Assembly (NCBI GenBank): GCA_022985045.1
Contig: CM040972.1
Location: 24,157,683-24,221,682 of the forward strand
Direction: 5' to 3'
DNA length: 64,000 nt
From: Macadamia tetraphylla
Lineage: Eukaryota; Streptophyta; Magnoliopsida; Proteales; Proteaceae
Shown here in pieces: positions 1 through 11,112 of the stretch. A model generated the notes under the pieces. It ran no database searches, was not told the origin of the DNA, and saw only the letters and a program-made list of their open reading frames with translations. How positions within the stretch are numbered: the stretch's first letter is position 1; the number at the start of each line of letters is the position of its first letter. A program made the position numbers and the translations under genes.

Positions 1-1329
1 CTTTTCTAGTTGAAGGAAAGGTAAAGCCCATCTACCACAGCTCAATGAATGCCTTGACAACAGATGGAAGATCTTTGTTTGCTCCTATTGTGGACTTCAT
101 CTGCAAAGGGAAATATCCTATGGAAGCAACATCAGGGGAAAAGAAGTTTCTTAGAAAATATGTCACTCTATTCACATTACAAGGCGATTTGTTGTACAAA
201 AGATCATTCGATGGAATTCATCTATTGTGTGGATGAAGAACAGGTGTAGACTATAATAGAAGAAATACATCAAGGTGTCTGTGGACCTCACATGAATGCA
301 AGAATGCTAGCAAAAAATATCTTGAAATTAGGATATTATTGGTGTACAGTGGAGGCGGACTGTGTAGATTTCATTTGGAAGTGCCACAAATGTCAGATAT
401 TTGCTAGTGTCATACATATTCTGCCAAGGGAATTGCATTCGCTCAGTTCCCCTTGGCCATTCTCTACATGGGGTATTGACATTATAGGAAAAATTGCTCC
501 CAAAGCATCAAATGGTCATGAGTTCATATTGGTAGCAATTGACTATTTCACTAAATGGGTGGAAGCACAGTCATATTCAGTCCTCACTGCTGCAAAGGTG
601 GCCAAGTTTATTAAAGAGAACATCATTTGTTAACATGGGATCCCGCAACAACTGATATCTGACCAGGGCACTCATTTTCAAGGGCAAGTCAATAAACTTT
701 GCACCAAGTTTGGGATCGGAAGGAATAGATCCACCACTTATCATTCAAAAACAAATGGGGCAGTAGAAGTAGCTAATAAGAATATGAAGGTAATTCTCCA
801 GAAGATGGCAGATACACATAGAGATTGGGCGGATCACTTACCGTATGCACTGTGGGCATATAGGACGTCGATTCGAACTTCTATAGGGGCAACTCCGTAT
901 TCCCTTGTATACGGAATGGAAGCCATGTTGCCAATTGAGATACAAGTCCCCTCTCTTCGAGTCCTCATAGAAAGCAAGCTACCAGAAGGAGAATGGGTAC
1001 AGGCTAAATATGATGAATTCAATCTGCTGGATGAAAAAAGAATGAAAGCCATGGACAATTTTAAAAAGTATCAGTTGAGAATGGCAAGGGCATTTAATAA
1101 AAATGTTCATCCTCATAACATTGAGGTTGGAGATTTGGTTCTCAGAGAGCAAAGAGCACCTACACAAGATCTTCGAAAAAAGTTCCGACCAAATTGGAGT
1201 GATCCATTCACAGTGAAGAAAGTCTTGCCAGGAAAAGCCATACTACTCATTGACTTGGATGGAGATGAATTGTTAGGTTTGGTTAATATGGATCAACTGA
1301 AAACATTATTATGTTTAAGTTCAGAGTAA
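1..1329 (+). pseudogene. Tat-A pol C-terminus: RNase H/integrase linker and integrase
   Basis: Integrase would insert the cDNA copy into host chromatin. Bases 1-249 encode the linker before integrase, with a one-base frameshift near 225 and a TAG at 247. From 250 to 1329 one frame is open except for a TAA at 631. In it are an HHCC zinc-binding module (H and C residues between 268 and 400), the core Asp in WGIDII (codon 478), the second Asp in SDQGTH (codon 661), and the Glu in NGAVEV (codon 766), 35 codons further on. The C-terminal basic region runs to PFTVKKVLPGKA and ends at 1329. The catalytic triad is intact here, unlike in Tat-C, but the stop and frameshift make it a pseudogene. Confidence 0.9.
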
Positions 1330-1860
1330 CCACTTGAACTACGTTTGACCTGATTCCTCACAAGGGATATGTAGGCAACGCGGCATGTTCGAGTGCGTTC
1401 TCATTTGTACCAAACTCTAAAATTTTTTAAAGCCATTGATTGAAAAATAAATAAATAAATAAATAAAATCCAGAGTTATGTCTCGAGTGTCCCAGCAAGG
1501 CTTTAAGATCATCATCTCGCATTTGGAACCTTAATTACTAGTTAGCTTGTTTTCCCTAGTAATTAGTTTCTCCATCATCAATGGTCTACAAAAATTAGCA
1601 CTTGGCATTATCATTCACAAGTTAGATCATTCCCCACTTGTGGTTCTTTTTGTTCACCTTTCAACTTTAATATCCTATCTTTAGTGTACAAGTTGGAATT
1701 ATGATGAAGAACTTATTGGTTCATGAAATATTTTTCATTCTATCAGAAGTATCTTCTCATAGAACAAAAATATTTGTGAACTTGTTGCCATGTCTTGTAT
1801 ATGTTTATTTCACTTTTTGATCAAGTTGTTTGCTTGTATCATCCAGGAACAAATCAATTA
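1330..1860 (+). other. Tat-A post-integrase untranslated region
   Basis: It starts with the short conserved block found just after integrase in Tat-type elements (AACTACGTTTGACCTGATTC, then GGGATATGTAGGCAAC). The same block occurs in Tat-C at about 56908 and, inverted, in Tat-B near 40300. The rest is AT-rich, with weak remnants of the TTGGCAT-containing repeat seen in Tat-C at 57045. I see no coding region. Confidence 0.7.
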
Positions 1861-1869
1861 TAGCTTATC

Positions 1870-2335
1870 CCCATGCAAATACTCTGGATGAGACTCTGCG
1901 TAGGTGGGCTATGAACATGAATGTGGATGATTCTAGGCTGTTGGAAGACACAAATATTAAGGTTCTTAGCTAGATTCCCTACATGGAATTATGCCATAAT
2001 TTGCTAAAGAAAGTTCCCAAGCATTAGGATTGTAACCTGTATGCATTCAAATTTGGGTAAGTAGAAATTTGTCCAACTTTGGAAGAATTCAGAGCTTGCT
2101 TGCTCTCTCCACCCAAAGGGAAGCTTTTTTACCCTACTCTACAAGTAGACTACACCCAAGATATCCAAGATTTTTTCAAATGGAATAGAAAAGAAATGAA
2201 GAAGTTCATGGTTTTTGAGAAAATAAATATCTTTAAAGTAGCCAAAGCTTTTTTTTTCAATACAGATATTTGGAGGGAATGAATTAGTGGCATAGAGGTA
2301 ATGTCTATCTGTTCTGCATGATAGCACGATACTTG
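1870..2335 (+). pseudogene. DUF7745-like ORF remnant of Tat-A
   Basis: A conceptual reading with several stops gives LDETLRRWAMNMN, then NLYAFKFG and VEICPTLEEFRAC, then DIQDFFKWNRKEMKKF. The Tat-C region at 57408-58310 has the same blocks in the same order. From memory they resemble the plant family DUF7745, whose members contain a similar TxEEF/Y block. The function of the family is unknown to me. In-frame stops follow VLS, PKH and FKFG. The remnant stops at about 2335, where LTR sequence begins, so its C-terminal half is deleted. Family assignment is from recall, not a search. Confidence 0.6.
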
Positions 2336-3267
2336 TTGGAAAAGTTTCCCTTTAGTCTCCCACCCCCTTTTGAGGTTCTTTAAGTCTTCGGAGAGATCTT
2401 CGTAAGATTCCTTCGAATCTTCGAAGTGTTCTTCGAGCCTTTGAAGTTCTTCAACCATTTAGGTTTCAGCCCATTCCTAGTGGAAGGTCTGCTGAAGTGC
2501 CACCTCAACCTAGCCCTCTCAGCAGTCAAAATCTGAAAAATAACCATTCCTAGTCGGAACTCTATCCAATCAACATCTCTCGAGAAAGGAAGTTGGAGGT
2601 CAAGACCATCTTCCCCTGACCTAGGAGAATCCAAACGATAGTTCGTGCTGGCACTAATCAGGGTCTCACCCCTCTTGACTTGAAACAGGGGTCAAGCTTA
2701 GGTATAATTTTTCACCTAAATTAGCATAATGTAGACTTTATATTAACCTTGTTGTAGTATACATAATCATTTAAATTCAATTAATGTACATATATGTGAT
2801 AATTTAGCCATACATGAGGAATAGGAATAATTGTGGAACATATTCATTCTTAAGCATTTAGTAGGAAGACTAGTTGAACCAGGCAGATTGGGTACCTAAC
2901 ACCTTCCCAATTCTGTAACCAAACACGTATCCTAAATCTCTGGATTAGATCAACTTTCGGGTCCTTTTCTCAGGAATTGGGCCCACCCTTAGGTCTTAGG
3001 CCCATAATCTTAGGTGGCGACTGTAACCCTTTTTGTATGATCCCAATCCCTTGTATTGGACCATCATCAAACCCCCATCTCAGTGATGACCTTTACACTC
3101 CTACAAAATAGGCCTCCACGTATCTCTGAGAGACAGTATGGCGGTGTGGGGCCCATAGGTAAGCACACACAACATGACCCTCCCTAATAAAGACAGAGTG
3201 GAGAGAGGGTCGAATGCAAGTCTTTTTTCCCCCCAGGGGAAGAGAATCTCCAATCGCTACCCTCACA
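2336..3267 (+). repeat. Partial 3' LTR of Tat-A (R/U5 part)
   Basis: Homologous to about 42590-43986 in the Tat-C 5' LTR and, inverted, to 7526-8620 in Tat-B. It keeps a single copy of the 55-bp unit that is present three times in Tat-C and four times in Tat-B, the block around 2575-2630 (GAGAAAGGAAGTTGGAGGTC), and the terminus ACCCTCACA at 3259-3267. U3 with its TATA box is missing, so this LTR could not start transcription. Confidence 0.8.
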
Positions 3268-3435
3268 CCTGTGCACCTCAAATCACTCCCAAATGTTGGA
3301 ACAACCTGTTGGGGGAGTGGATTAATGTATCGGGACATCTCGGGACGAGTCCGTTGATGTCAAATGATGGATTAACTCGATAATGAGTGGAAACCCATTC
3401 TTTCCCCCAATAGCCCTTAAGTGACTTAATAAGCT

Positions 3436-3444
3436 ATAAATAAA
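3436..3444 (+). promoter_or_regulatory. TATA box of the Chromo-A LTR
   Basis: TATAAATAA lies about 45 bp before the purine-rich tract. Its position fits a U3/R promoter; the transcription start itself cannot be seen. Confidence 0.6.
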
Positions 3445-4440
3445 CTCTTCTCCTTTATTTCACCCTACCAAAAACATTGGAGAAGAAGAAGGAGAAAGGA
3501 AAGGAAGAAGGAGGAGAAGGAAGGCAGGGGAGGAGGAAGAAGGAAGGGCTTGGGGTTCCTATCAACTAAGGTAAGTCTATCTCTCTACCCTCTTCACACA
3601 CACACAAGTATCCCTCTTTCTCCCCCATTTTCTACTCTCTATTAAACCTAATGGGGGAACCCCAAACCAAATTTCACCTCCATACTCATGTATACTACAA
3701 ATTAGGAGGGGAATTTAGTGTGGGAGACTTGCCTTAGCAAGAGTAAGGGTTCAATTTAAGACCACAACCCATCCCTTGTAAAATCTCCAAATTAGCAACC
3801 AAACCCTAACCAAAATTCCCTTGCTCACCTATCTAATCTTCAAATTGAATGGGGGATTTTGGTTTAGGGGACCTAATCAAGCAAGTTATCACTCACCATT
3901 GACTGTGAAGACATCTTACAGGAAAAGCCCCAAATTTAGTAACCCAAAATCCTAGGATTTGGGAATTTGCCCAAGTCCTCTACAACTAGTTATCCCAAAC
4001 CCAAAATTAGGTTGGGGAAAATGAAATTAAACACATGAATAATGGATTTGAGTGGAACCAAGAAGCGATGGGAGCATGTAACACAAAACCATCGACTATC
4101 TACCGCCATCTAGGACTCGAGATTAGGGGATTTGTATGATTTTCCATGGAATGTTTATGTCATGATGCATATGTGGATGAGTATGTCAATTGCATATTAT
4201 AACCTTGTTTCTAGTGGTGAATGATGATGTGGCATGATGATATGAATTATAACTGTGCATGTGTGGGTGTGTGACTAGGATGTAGGGTGACCGAAGGGGG
4301 TTCTCTAGACCGGCACTGCATGCCCATGGTGTGTGAGTGTAGAGTACAGGGTGACCAAAGGGGTTCTCTGGACTGGCATTGTATGCCCATGGGGTGTGTG
4401 AGTTTTTTTTTTGATTTGGCATGTGACATGATAGAATGCA

Positions 4441-5258
4441 TTGGGCTAGGAATATAACCCGGGTGCTACAACCCTTGCAATAGGGGTTTATGTATTGGCT
4501 ATCCCACAACACGGGTAACCAAAGGGGTTCTTTGGGGTAGGATCGTGACTATCCTACAGCCTGTAGGGGTTCTCTGGGCCGGGACTGTAGCTGTAGGGTG
4601 GGATTATTAATGAGGGGTTTGCAGTGACTAAAGGGATTCTCCGAACTGACATATGCAGGCTTCTGACTCATAACTAGCATATATCGCTGGAAGGCCAATG
4701 GGGTTCTCCGGACCAGTGGACCAGGGATATCCCCTATGTTGCAGTAACACTAATACCCAATATGGACTTAGAAATTGTTGGTTAGGAAAGCAACCCAAGT
4801 GCTACACCCCTTACCAATAGGAGGTGAGGTATTGGCTATCCTACAACTTGGGCAACCGTAGGGGTTCTCCAGGCCGGGACCGTGGCTGTAGGGTGGGATT
4901 ATTGATAAGGGGTTTGCCATGACCAAAGGGGTTCTCTGGACTGGTACATGCAAGCTTGTGTCTCACAACTATGTTTTAGTAGCTCCAATACTCATTTTGG
5001 ACTTAAAAATTGTGGGCTAGGAAACTACATCAGGTGCTACACCCCTTGACAATAGGGGTGAGATATTAGTTATCCTATAGCTCGGGCAACCATAGGGGTT
5101 CTCTGGGCTAGGGACCATGGTTGTAGGCTGGGATTATTGATAAGGGGTTTTCCGTGACCGAATGGGTTCTCTACACCGACACATGCAGGCTCCTGTTTCA
5201 CAACTATGTTGTAGTAGCACCAATACTCATTTTGGAATTAGAATTTGTTGTTTAGAAT
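4441..5258 (+). repeat. Degenerate three-copy tandem repeat in the Chromo-A LTR
   Basis: Three diverged copies start near 4441, 4782 and 5018. The last two have a period of about 240 bp and the first is longer, about 340 bp. Each contains GTGCTACACCCCTT, then GGGTTCTCTGGGC, then GGGATTATTGATAAGGGG. A single related copy sits in the solo LTR near 53640-53710. Confidence 0.65.
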
Positions 5259-5860
5259 TGTTTATTAATAACCGGATTTATGTCATTGCATTCATCTAAT
5301 TTCATTAATACTATTGTGATTGAGCATTTATACTTACCTCTATTTTATGGATTGTTGTAATTGTTTGTGTGTGTGTGCACTCCTCACTGAGCTTCATGGA
5401 AGCTCACCCCCGTTGTTGCCACTTTTTAGATGTGGATTCAGGTAACCATCCAGAGCATTTGGTTAAGGAGCCAGCTCTCTACGGAGGTGACCTTTGGGAT
5501 AAGGAGCTAGCTACGCATGAGGACGGTTACGTTTGTGATGACTGTACGTTCGGAGCACGCTGAGGATGAGAGTATCATCTTCTATTTTGTTTCCTTTTGA
5601 TACTTATCAAATGTAGGTCTGGGGGCATAATAGTAATTATAATCCCCTGCAGAGAACATGTTTTTGTGTAAATATGATAAATATCATTAGAGTTCACCAG
5701 TTGTGTTATATTCTGATTATTATTATCTATGTGATCTAGAATCATGTCATAACTTTATGAACTTAAAGTACTGCATTATGGATCCTGGATGGATTGTGGA
5801 CACATGTGTTTGTTCATGTCACCAGCCTTTAGGTAAATGGAGGCGGGGTGTGACAACGAG

Positions 5861-5879
5861 TGCTATCAGAGCACGATAC
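5861..5879 (+). other. Primer-binding site, initiator tRNA-Met type (Chromo-A)
   Basis: TGCTATCAGAGCACGATAC differs by one base in its first part from the usual plant PBS TGGTATCAGAGC, which pairs with the 3' end of initiator tRNA-Met. It starts five bases after the LTR end at 5855. Confidence 0.8.
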
Positions 5880-7093
5880 TCTACTTTAATTCATAAACTT
5901 ATGAAATGCTAGGAATGCTGGTGATTAGGCTATAAAGAAAAGTTTGAAGATAAATACATAACTCATAGTGCATGTTAGGAATATACCCACACTTCTATAG
6001 TGGGTTTGGATGATAACAAACATATGAAGGTATTTCACAATTTACCTTCAAGTATTGTGTTGTAAACTTCAAGCCAAAGAGCCAAATTGCAAGTGGAATG
6101 AAGATTGAGGTCATCAAATAAGAAGATTTAACAGGTTGGTAACAAGACTTGAAGAAGGTATCACGATGTGTTAGACCTCAAAGTATCAAGTCTTGATTTA
6201 AGACATCAAGCGTGCATTACATATTGCATCCTTAAGTTTATCTTAACCTAGAATGACCCTAGGCGATGATAAATGACTAAGTAACAAGACCCAAAAAAGA
6301 TTGGATACATGATGGTTATAACATGTCATGAAAATTGCTATGACTTCAGTAAGGTTCATATTCAAGGGCATTTTAGTCATTTCATATGACAAAATTTGAA
6401 TATGATTTATTCTACAAAGTTTTGGAGCATTGAGTTGTAAATCCAACGCAACTTGAATCGGCTCAATCTGAGTTCGAACAAGGAATATATGACTATTTTT
6501 GTAAAGTCTATCTAAACATGTGCAAGAACCAGAGGCCTACCGGGAACTATCAGCAGGAACTGGTTGTTATTGGCTCAGTTATGTTTGTAAAGAATTTGAC
6601 AAGTCTTCAATGACCCGAGAGTTACCAGTAGCTACCAGACTCTATTGGTAGTCACCGGAGGAACAGTAACATCCAAAGGCATTATTTTTTCAAATTTGTA
6701 AATAATAATGAACAGTAACCGGTTGCTACTGGATGCCCACTAGTAGAAAAAAAAAAAGACCGTTATATGTCCATTTTGGCACTATTTTGAAACACAAATT
6801 GTGCCTATGAAAGCCCACACTTCTAACCTAAAAAAAAACAATTTACATTACAATATACATCATATTTGGTGCTTTCCTACTTCATATCAATTGAAGAAAA
6901 GAGATCAAGAGTATTGAACTCAAAGCTCCTCAAGGTGATCTTGTGAGGAGGTGGGGGTAAAATTTCTAAGAATCGGTTGATTTTGATATGCATGCATGGA
7001 TGGCCAAATTGAAATTCTATGCATGTATAGATTGGTTTAGATGGTGCAAATTTGGATGGAATTAACTGTAATCTTTTAAAATAGGAAATTCTT
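5880..7093 (+). other. Chromo-A leader with an inserted or shared repeat module
   Basis: No coding region is visible. Bases 6245-6600 are clearly homologous to 51612-51960 in the U3 of the solo LTR (shared blocks ATGACCCTAGG, CAACTTGAAT and TTTGACA). A possible LTR-like start, TGTTAGGAATATACCC, lies at 5973, which recalls Copia/Sirevirus LTRs, but I could not find a matching end or target duplication. The module may be a piece of another element inserted in this leader. Confidence 0.45.
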
Positions 7094-7525
7094 ATGGCAC
7101 CAAGGAAAGCCCATACACAGGTGGGGCTGCCACCCAAAATGCAACGCTGTACCACTAGATCTGTTGTTGACCTATCACCACCTACTAAGCCTTTTCGGGA
7201 AGCAGTGCCCAATACCATTGTGATAGCACTATACCAGCAGTCCCACCTGCTCCATTTATATTGTCTACCCAGGATGTGACCTCAATCAAGGGCAACATGT
7301 TACGAGGGTTGTAGGAGCAACAGAGTGCTATAATGCAAGGGTTGCAACAACAACAATTGGAATTTATGTTGGGGTTGAATGCACAGATCAATGCTATACT
7401 CAAACTTGTGAGGGACAAACTGCTCCACCCCAGGCACAGCCAGTTCCTAATGTGGCTCCTATAGCTATTCCTCAGACATAGCAAGTCCCTACACCTCTAG
7501 TTCACCCTATAGTGCATCAGGCAGC
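7094..7525 (+). pseudogene. Chromo-A gag N-terminus, interrupted
   Basis: Starts with MAPRKAHTQVGLPP, a basic N-terminus like those of plant chromovirus gag proteins. After a frameshift near 7275 comes a Gln-rich stretch with MQGLQQQQ (about 7330-7360). The Chromo-B gag on the other strand has a similar Gln-rich segment (QQLLQQQQ near 30900). The reading frame is cut at 7526, where the end of the Tat-B LTR (TGTGAGGGTAGC on this strand) begins. Confidence 0.6.
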
Positions 7526-8295
7526 TGTGAGGGTAGCGGTCAAAATTTCTTCCCTTTTCCCCTTCATGGGGGGCAAGGACTTGCATTCGGTCCTCTCCTC
7601 TCTTTCTCTATCTTAGGGTGGGGTGTGTTGTGTGTGTGCTTCAGTGGGCCCTGCACCGCCATACTATCGCTCGAAGATACATGGGGGCCTATTTCACAGG
7701 AGTTCGGGGGTCGTCATTGAGACGTGTATTTGATGATGGTCCAATATGGGGGATTGGGATCATACGAAAGGGGTTTGGAGTCACCACCTAGGATCATGGG
7801 CCTAGGACTCGGGGTGGGCCCAATTCCTAAGAAGAAGGCCCAGAAATTGGTCTGGTCCAGAGATTTAGGGTACGTGTTAGGTTGTAGAGTTGGGAAGGTG
7901 TTAGGCACCCAATCTACTCGGTTCAACCGGTCTTCCTACTAGATGCTTGAGAATGAAAATTTTTCATAATTGTTCCTATTCCACATGCATGGCTAAGTTA
8001 TCACACACATATATATATATTAACTAAATTTAATTACTTATATATACTATAACAAGACCAATAAAAGGTCTACATTATGCTAATTCGGATGAGAGATTAT
8101 ATTTGAGCTTGGCCCCGATTTTGGGTCAAGAGGGGTGGACCCCCTGGTTGGAGAGGATACGAACTTTCTTGTAGATTCTCCCGGCTCAGGGGAAGATGGT
8201 CTTGACCTCCAACTTCCTTTCTCGAGAGATGGTGACTGTGGTGATATTCGGGAAGAGTTCCGGATAGGAAAGGTTATATTTGGATTTGAGTTTTG

Positions 8296-8520
8296 ACAGA
8301 GCTTCAGCTAGGGATAGGCTATGAGAGGGCTAGGCTGAGGTGGCACTCTGATGGAAGCCTCTGACAGAGCTTATGCTAGGGATAGGCTATGGGAGGGCTA
8401 GGCTGAGGTGGCACTCCAACAGAGCTTCCGCTAGGGATAGGCTATGGGAGTGCTAGGCTGAGGTGGCACTCGAGTAGAGCTTCCGCTAGGGATAGGCTAT
8501 GGGAAGGCTTAGGAGGCTTA
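8296..8520 (-). repeat. 55-bp minisatellite in the Tat-B LTR, four copies
   Basis: Copies start at about 8296, 8364, 8419 and 8474. The first interval is 68 bp because of a 13-bp insertion; the others are 55 bp. Each contains CTAGGGATAGGCTATG and GCTAGGCTGAGGTGGCACTC. The Tat-C LTR has about three copies and the Tat-A LTR one. Confidence 0.85.
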
Positions 8521-8622
8521 GGAAGGCTTTGGAAAAACTTCAAAGGGGAGGGACAGAGCGGTAGAGTTTCTCCTACAAAGGGGCTTACGAAATGGCTCAA
8601 GTGTGAAATTTTAGGGAGGGGG

Positions 8623-8630
8623 TATTTATA
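8623..8630 (-). promoter_or_regulatory. TATA box of the Tat-B LTR
   Basis: TATAAATA on the minus strand. It lies at the same position relative to R/U5 as the TATA box at 42536 in the Tat-C LTR. Confidence 0.6.
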
Positions 8631-9562
8631 GGTTTCTTGGACCAGTGAGGTGAAAAATGTAACTTTGTGGCCAATGGGATGCAGTGGTGTAGGGTACACA
8701 AGTAGGGTGGTGTGGGGTACACAAGCAGGTGAAGAGAAGAACTCCCCATATCCGACCATTGGAGCAGGGCCACTGGAGCACGGCACGGGGTGGTCGGCAC
8801 ACGGAGCGGTCGTCAGTGCATGACCATCGACGCAGGGCCACAGGCCACTCGACAGGGGGCCATATGGGTAGGAGTGGTGCTACATGGGTGTGCAGGGCTA
8901 CGTGAGTGTGGGGAGGGGTTGCGTGGGTGTGGGGCGAGGCCATGTGAGTGTGGGTGGGGCCACGTGAGTTTGGGCACATGCAGGGCTGGAGGCTGGTACA
9001 TATGGGGAGTGCGGGGGCTGGGGGCTTGATGCATGCAGGGCGCAGGGGCTGGGGACTTGGTGTATGTGGGGCGCACGAGGGCTAGAGGCTTGGTGCAAGT
9101 AGGGCACATGGGCTGGGGGTTTGGTGAAAGCGGGGTGTGCGGGGGTTGGAGGCTGGCTGTGGCATGGGTGTGGTTGTGCATGGGATTGGTTGGGTGCAAG
9201 AATATTCCATGGAATATGCCCAGATTATGATCCAAGGGCTTTTGATGGGTTTAATCTTCCGATGTTGATTACGGGAGATCCGACGGTCTGATTTTTAGGT
9301 ACCATATATTGTTGGAATCGAGATGTCGAGTACTATCCACCGTACGATCGCTTTGGACCAAATTCCTTCATATATGTGTTGTTATAATTGGACCCCTCTT
9401 TTCTCTTGCATGGGGTTTCTAGGGTTTCTGGGTGTGTATGGAGTGTTTCAGGACTGGGTTACTTCAGTTAGTTGTCATCGCTGTTGATTGGATGTAAAAG
9501 GCCGTGTCCACAATCCATGAGTCATCATATTCAGGGGAGGATGGTAAAATTGGGTGTCTACA

Positions 9563-9576
9563 GTGTGCCCCTCTTT
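9563..9576 (-). other. Polypurine tract of Tat-B
   Basis: AAAGAGGGGCACAC on the minus strand lies directly before the LTR start TGTAGACACCC. The same tract (AAAGAGGGGCATTT) precedes the Tat-C 3' LTR. This shows that 7526-9562 is the 3' LTR. Confidence 0.8.
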
Positions 9577-9799
9577 GGCCGAGGCCTGTGCTACAGCCGA
9601 AGGACAAAGAAAAGAACGACCACATTTGGTCACCCAGAGCATGTACTGTCGCCATCTTGCTCAATGATGACAGAGGTGAAAATGCAACAGGTAACATCTC
9701 TTAACAATTTCAAAGTTTAGAATCTTACTTGGACTGTCGATCGTCGGACAGAGATTTGAGCCCTCTTAATCTGCAAAAAACGTTAGTACTTGGTTTGGT
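9577..9799 (-). other. Tat-B 3' UTR next to the PPT
   Basis: Conserved with Tat-C 61650-61793, including GGCCGAGGCCTGTG and the block around the word CACATTT. I see no coding region. Confidence 0.6.
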
Positions 9800-10150
9800 A
9801 ATCCTTTTTCATGCCATTCTTAGGCCATCAATTGTAGGGATTCGCATTGTTCCTACAAAAGAGGTTAGTATCTAATTTGGCTTGGCAATCCGTTTTTATG
9901 TTGTTCCTGGGCCATCGGTTACAGGGATTCGCACAGTTCCTACAAAGGATGTTAGTGTCTGATTTCATTCGATAATCCTTTTTCCTACCATTCTCGGGCC
10001 ATCGGTTGCAGGGATTCACACCATTCCTACAAAGAATGTTAGTGTCTAATTTGGTTCGACAATCCTTTTTCATGCTATGCCTGGGCCATTGGTTGTAGGC
10101 ATTCACACCTTTCCTGTAAAGAATCTTAACGTCTGATTTGGTTTGACAAT
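9800..10150 (-). repeat. 87-bp tandem repeat array, left part
   Basis: Units start at 9800, 9887, 9974 and 10061, exactly 87 bp apart. The fifth begins at 10148 and is cut by Athila-A. The array continues at 20931. A unit contains CCTTTTTCATGCC, GGGCCATCG and TGTTAGTGTCTGATTTG. Because 87 is a multiple of three, a 29-residue repeat with CRNG, NPCNRWP and KDC motifs stays open on the Tat-B sense strand (10106-9828). Confidence 0.92.
10146..10150. repeat. Left target-site duplication of Athila-A (ACAAT)
   Basis: ACAAT directly precedes the LTR end TGGTTGAG. The identical five bases follow the other LTR at 20929-20933. Confidence 0.92.
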
Positions 10151-11104
10151 TGGTTGAGATTTAAAATGTAACCGCAAGCGTACGGATCAGTGTAGCTACG
10201 GGTTGAACACAGGGAGAGCAGCCACTTTATTTTTTATTTCTTTTAATAATGCGAAAGTGAACTGATTAATGATTGTGATCCAATTCTAATTACCGTCCTA
10301 AACATATGTATCTAAAATAACATCCAAACCATTCGTCATCTAAGAATTTAAAGACGCAAGCCACGCAATTAAAATTAAATAAATAAATAACTGAAAATAA
10401 ACAACCCATGCAATAAAAATAAAATAAATAAATAAAGGAAAAAAATTCTGAAATAAAAATAAAGTAAAAGAAAGGGAATAAAGCTAGAGAGAGACTCACA
10501 AGTAGGTTTCTCTACTTAGCCCGAGGGATGCATCATAAATGAGCTTCCCTACTTGACCAGAGAGTCACTCTTACAAGGGTTTCTCTACTTGGCTTTAGGG
10601 AAAGGGAGACAATTAAAATAAAAATAATAAATTGATGGTTCTATGGCTAGGAGGGGCAAAGCCAACACATACACTAGCCATGAACCTTGGGGGAAAGGGA
10701 TAGCAATAATGTAACGACTGAAAATAAAAATCTTAAATTAAGAAAGAAAGGGTAGTCAAGAGGGAATGAGAGGGGAGAGAAGACCACCAAGGAGCCTACT
10801 TACTTGAATCAATGCTTGAACTTGAAAAAAAAATTGCTCCACGGCTCGTGATCTTGTCACCTAGATCTAAGCCTAGAACAATAACTTAAAAAATTACAAC
10901 TCAATTGCATAAATCATAAACATAAAAAGGCTGAATAAAAATAAAAGAGTGATTGCATTAATTGACATAAAAAAAACTATTACAAAAGTGATTAAAACAA
11001 AAATAGAGAAGAACTAGAACTAAAGAGAGAGCAAGAGAAAGAGAGAGCAACTAAAAAAAAACTAGAAGAAGAATGAATTCTCTCTCCTCCTCTTACATGA
11101 GTTG

Positions 11105-11112
11105 TATTTATA
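11105..11112 (-). promoter_or_regulatory. TATA box, Athila-A 3' LTR
   Basis: TATAAATA on the minus strand, in the same context as 19969-19976 in the 5' LTR. Confidence 0.55.

Larger units (their letters stand above)
1..3267 (+). mobile_element. Tat-A: truncated 3' end of a Tat/Ogre-type Ty3/gypsy retrotransposon
   Basis: The order is integrase, conserved post-integrase motif, DUF7745-like remnant, then the R/U5 part of a 3' LTR. Tat-C in this window has the same order. The left side leaves the window. A deletion joins the DUF7745-like remnant directly to the middle of the LTR near 2336, removing the antisense PMD gene, the 3' UTR, the PPT and U3 that Tat-C keeps. The right end is precise: the LTR terminus ACCCTCACA ends at 3267, and Chromo-A LTR sequence follows. 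Confidence 0.85.
3268..5855 (+). repeat. Chromo-A LTR, 5' end missing
   Basis: The 3' end reads GGGGTGTGACA at 5845-5855 and the PBS follows five bases later. A TATA box lies at 3436 and a long purine-rich tract (GAGAAGAAGAAGG type) follows at about 3479-3548, the arrangement also seen in the solo LTR at 51405-54708 (TATA at 52139, GA tract from 52200). The block near 5380-5410, with GAGC and CTCACCCCC, also matches the solo LTR near 54118-54140. Sequence upstream of 3268 has been replaced by Tat-A. Confidence 0.75.
3268..7525 (+). mobile_element. Chromo-A: 5' part of a chromovirus-type element
   Basis: A 5'-truncated LTR is followed by a tRNA-Met-type PBS, a leader of about 1.2 kb and the first part of gag. 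It is cut on the left by Tat-A and on the right, inside gag, by the 3' LTR of Tat-B. The rest of Chromo-A is expected beyond the far end of Tat-B, outside this window. It is probably the oldest layer here, because both neighbours sit inside it. Confidence 0.75.
7526..9562 (-). repeat. 3' LTR of Tat-B
   Basis: On the minus strand it begins TGTAGACACCC (9562) and ends CTCACA (7526), 2037 bp. The same termini bound the Tat-C 5' LTR. It contains a TATA box at 8630-8623, a four-copy 55-bp minisatellite, and a G-rich segment in U3 that is not conserved with Tat-C. The chromovirus gag continues directly at its outer end. Confidence 0.9.

Noticed and set aside
8813..9235. 140-codon Pro/His/Thr-rich open frame.
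   Set aside because: Product of the G-rich U3 repeats of Tat-B; no homologous frame in other copies.
9800..10150. A CRISPR-like array, because of regularly spaced repeats.
   Set aside because: Units are contiguous 87-bp tandem repeats without unique spacers, inside a plant retroelement.
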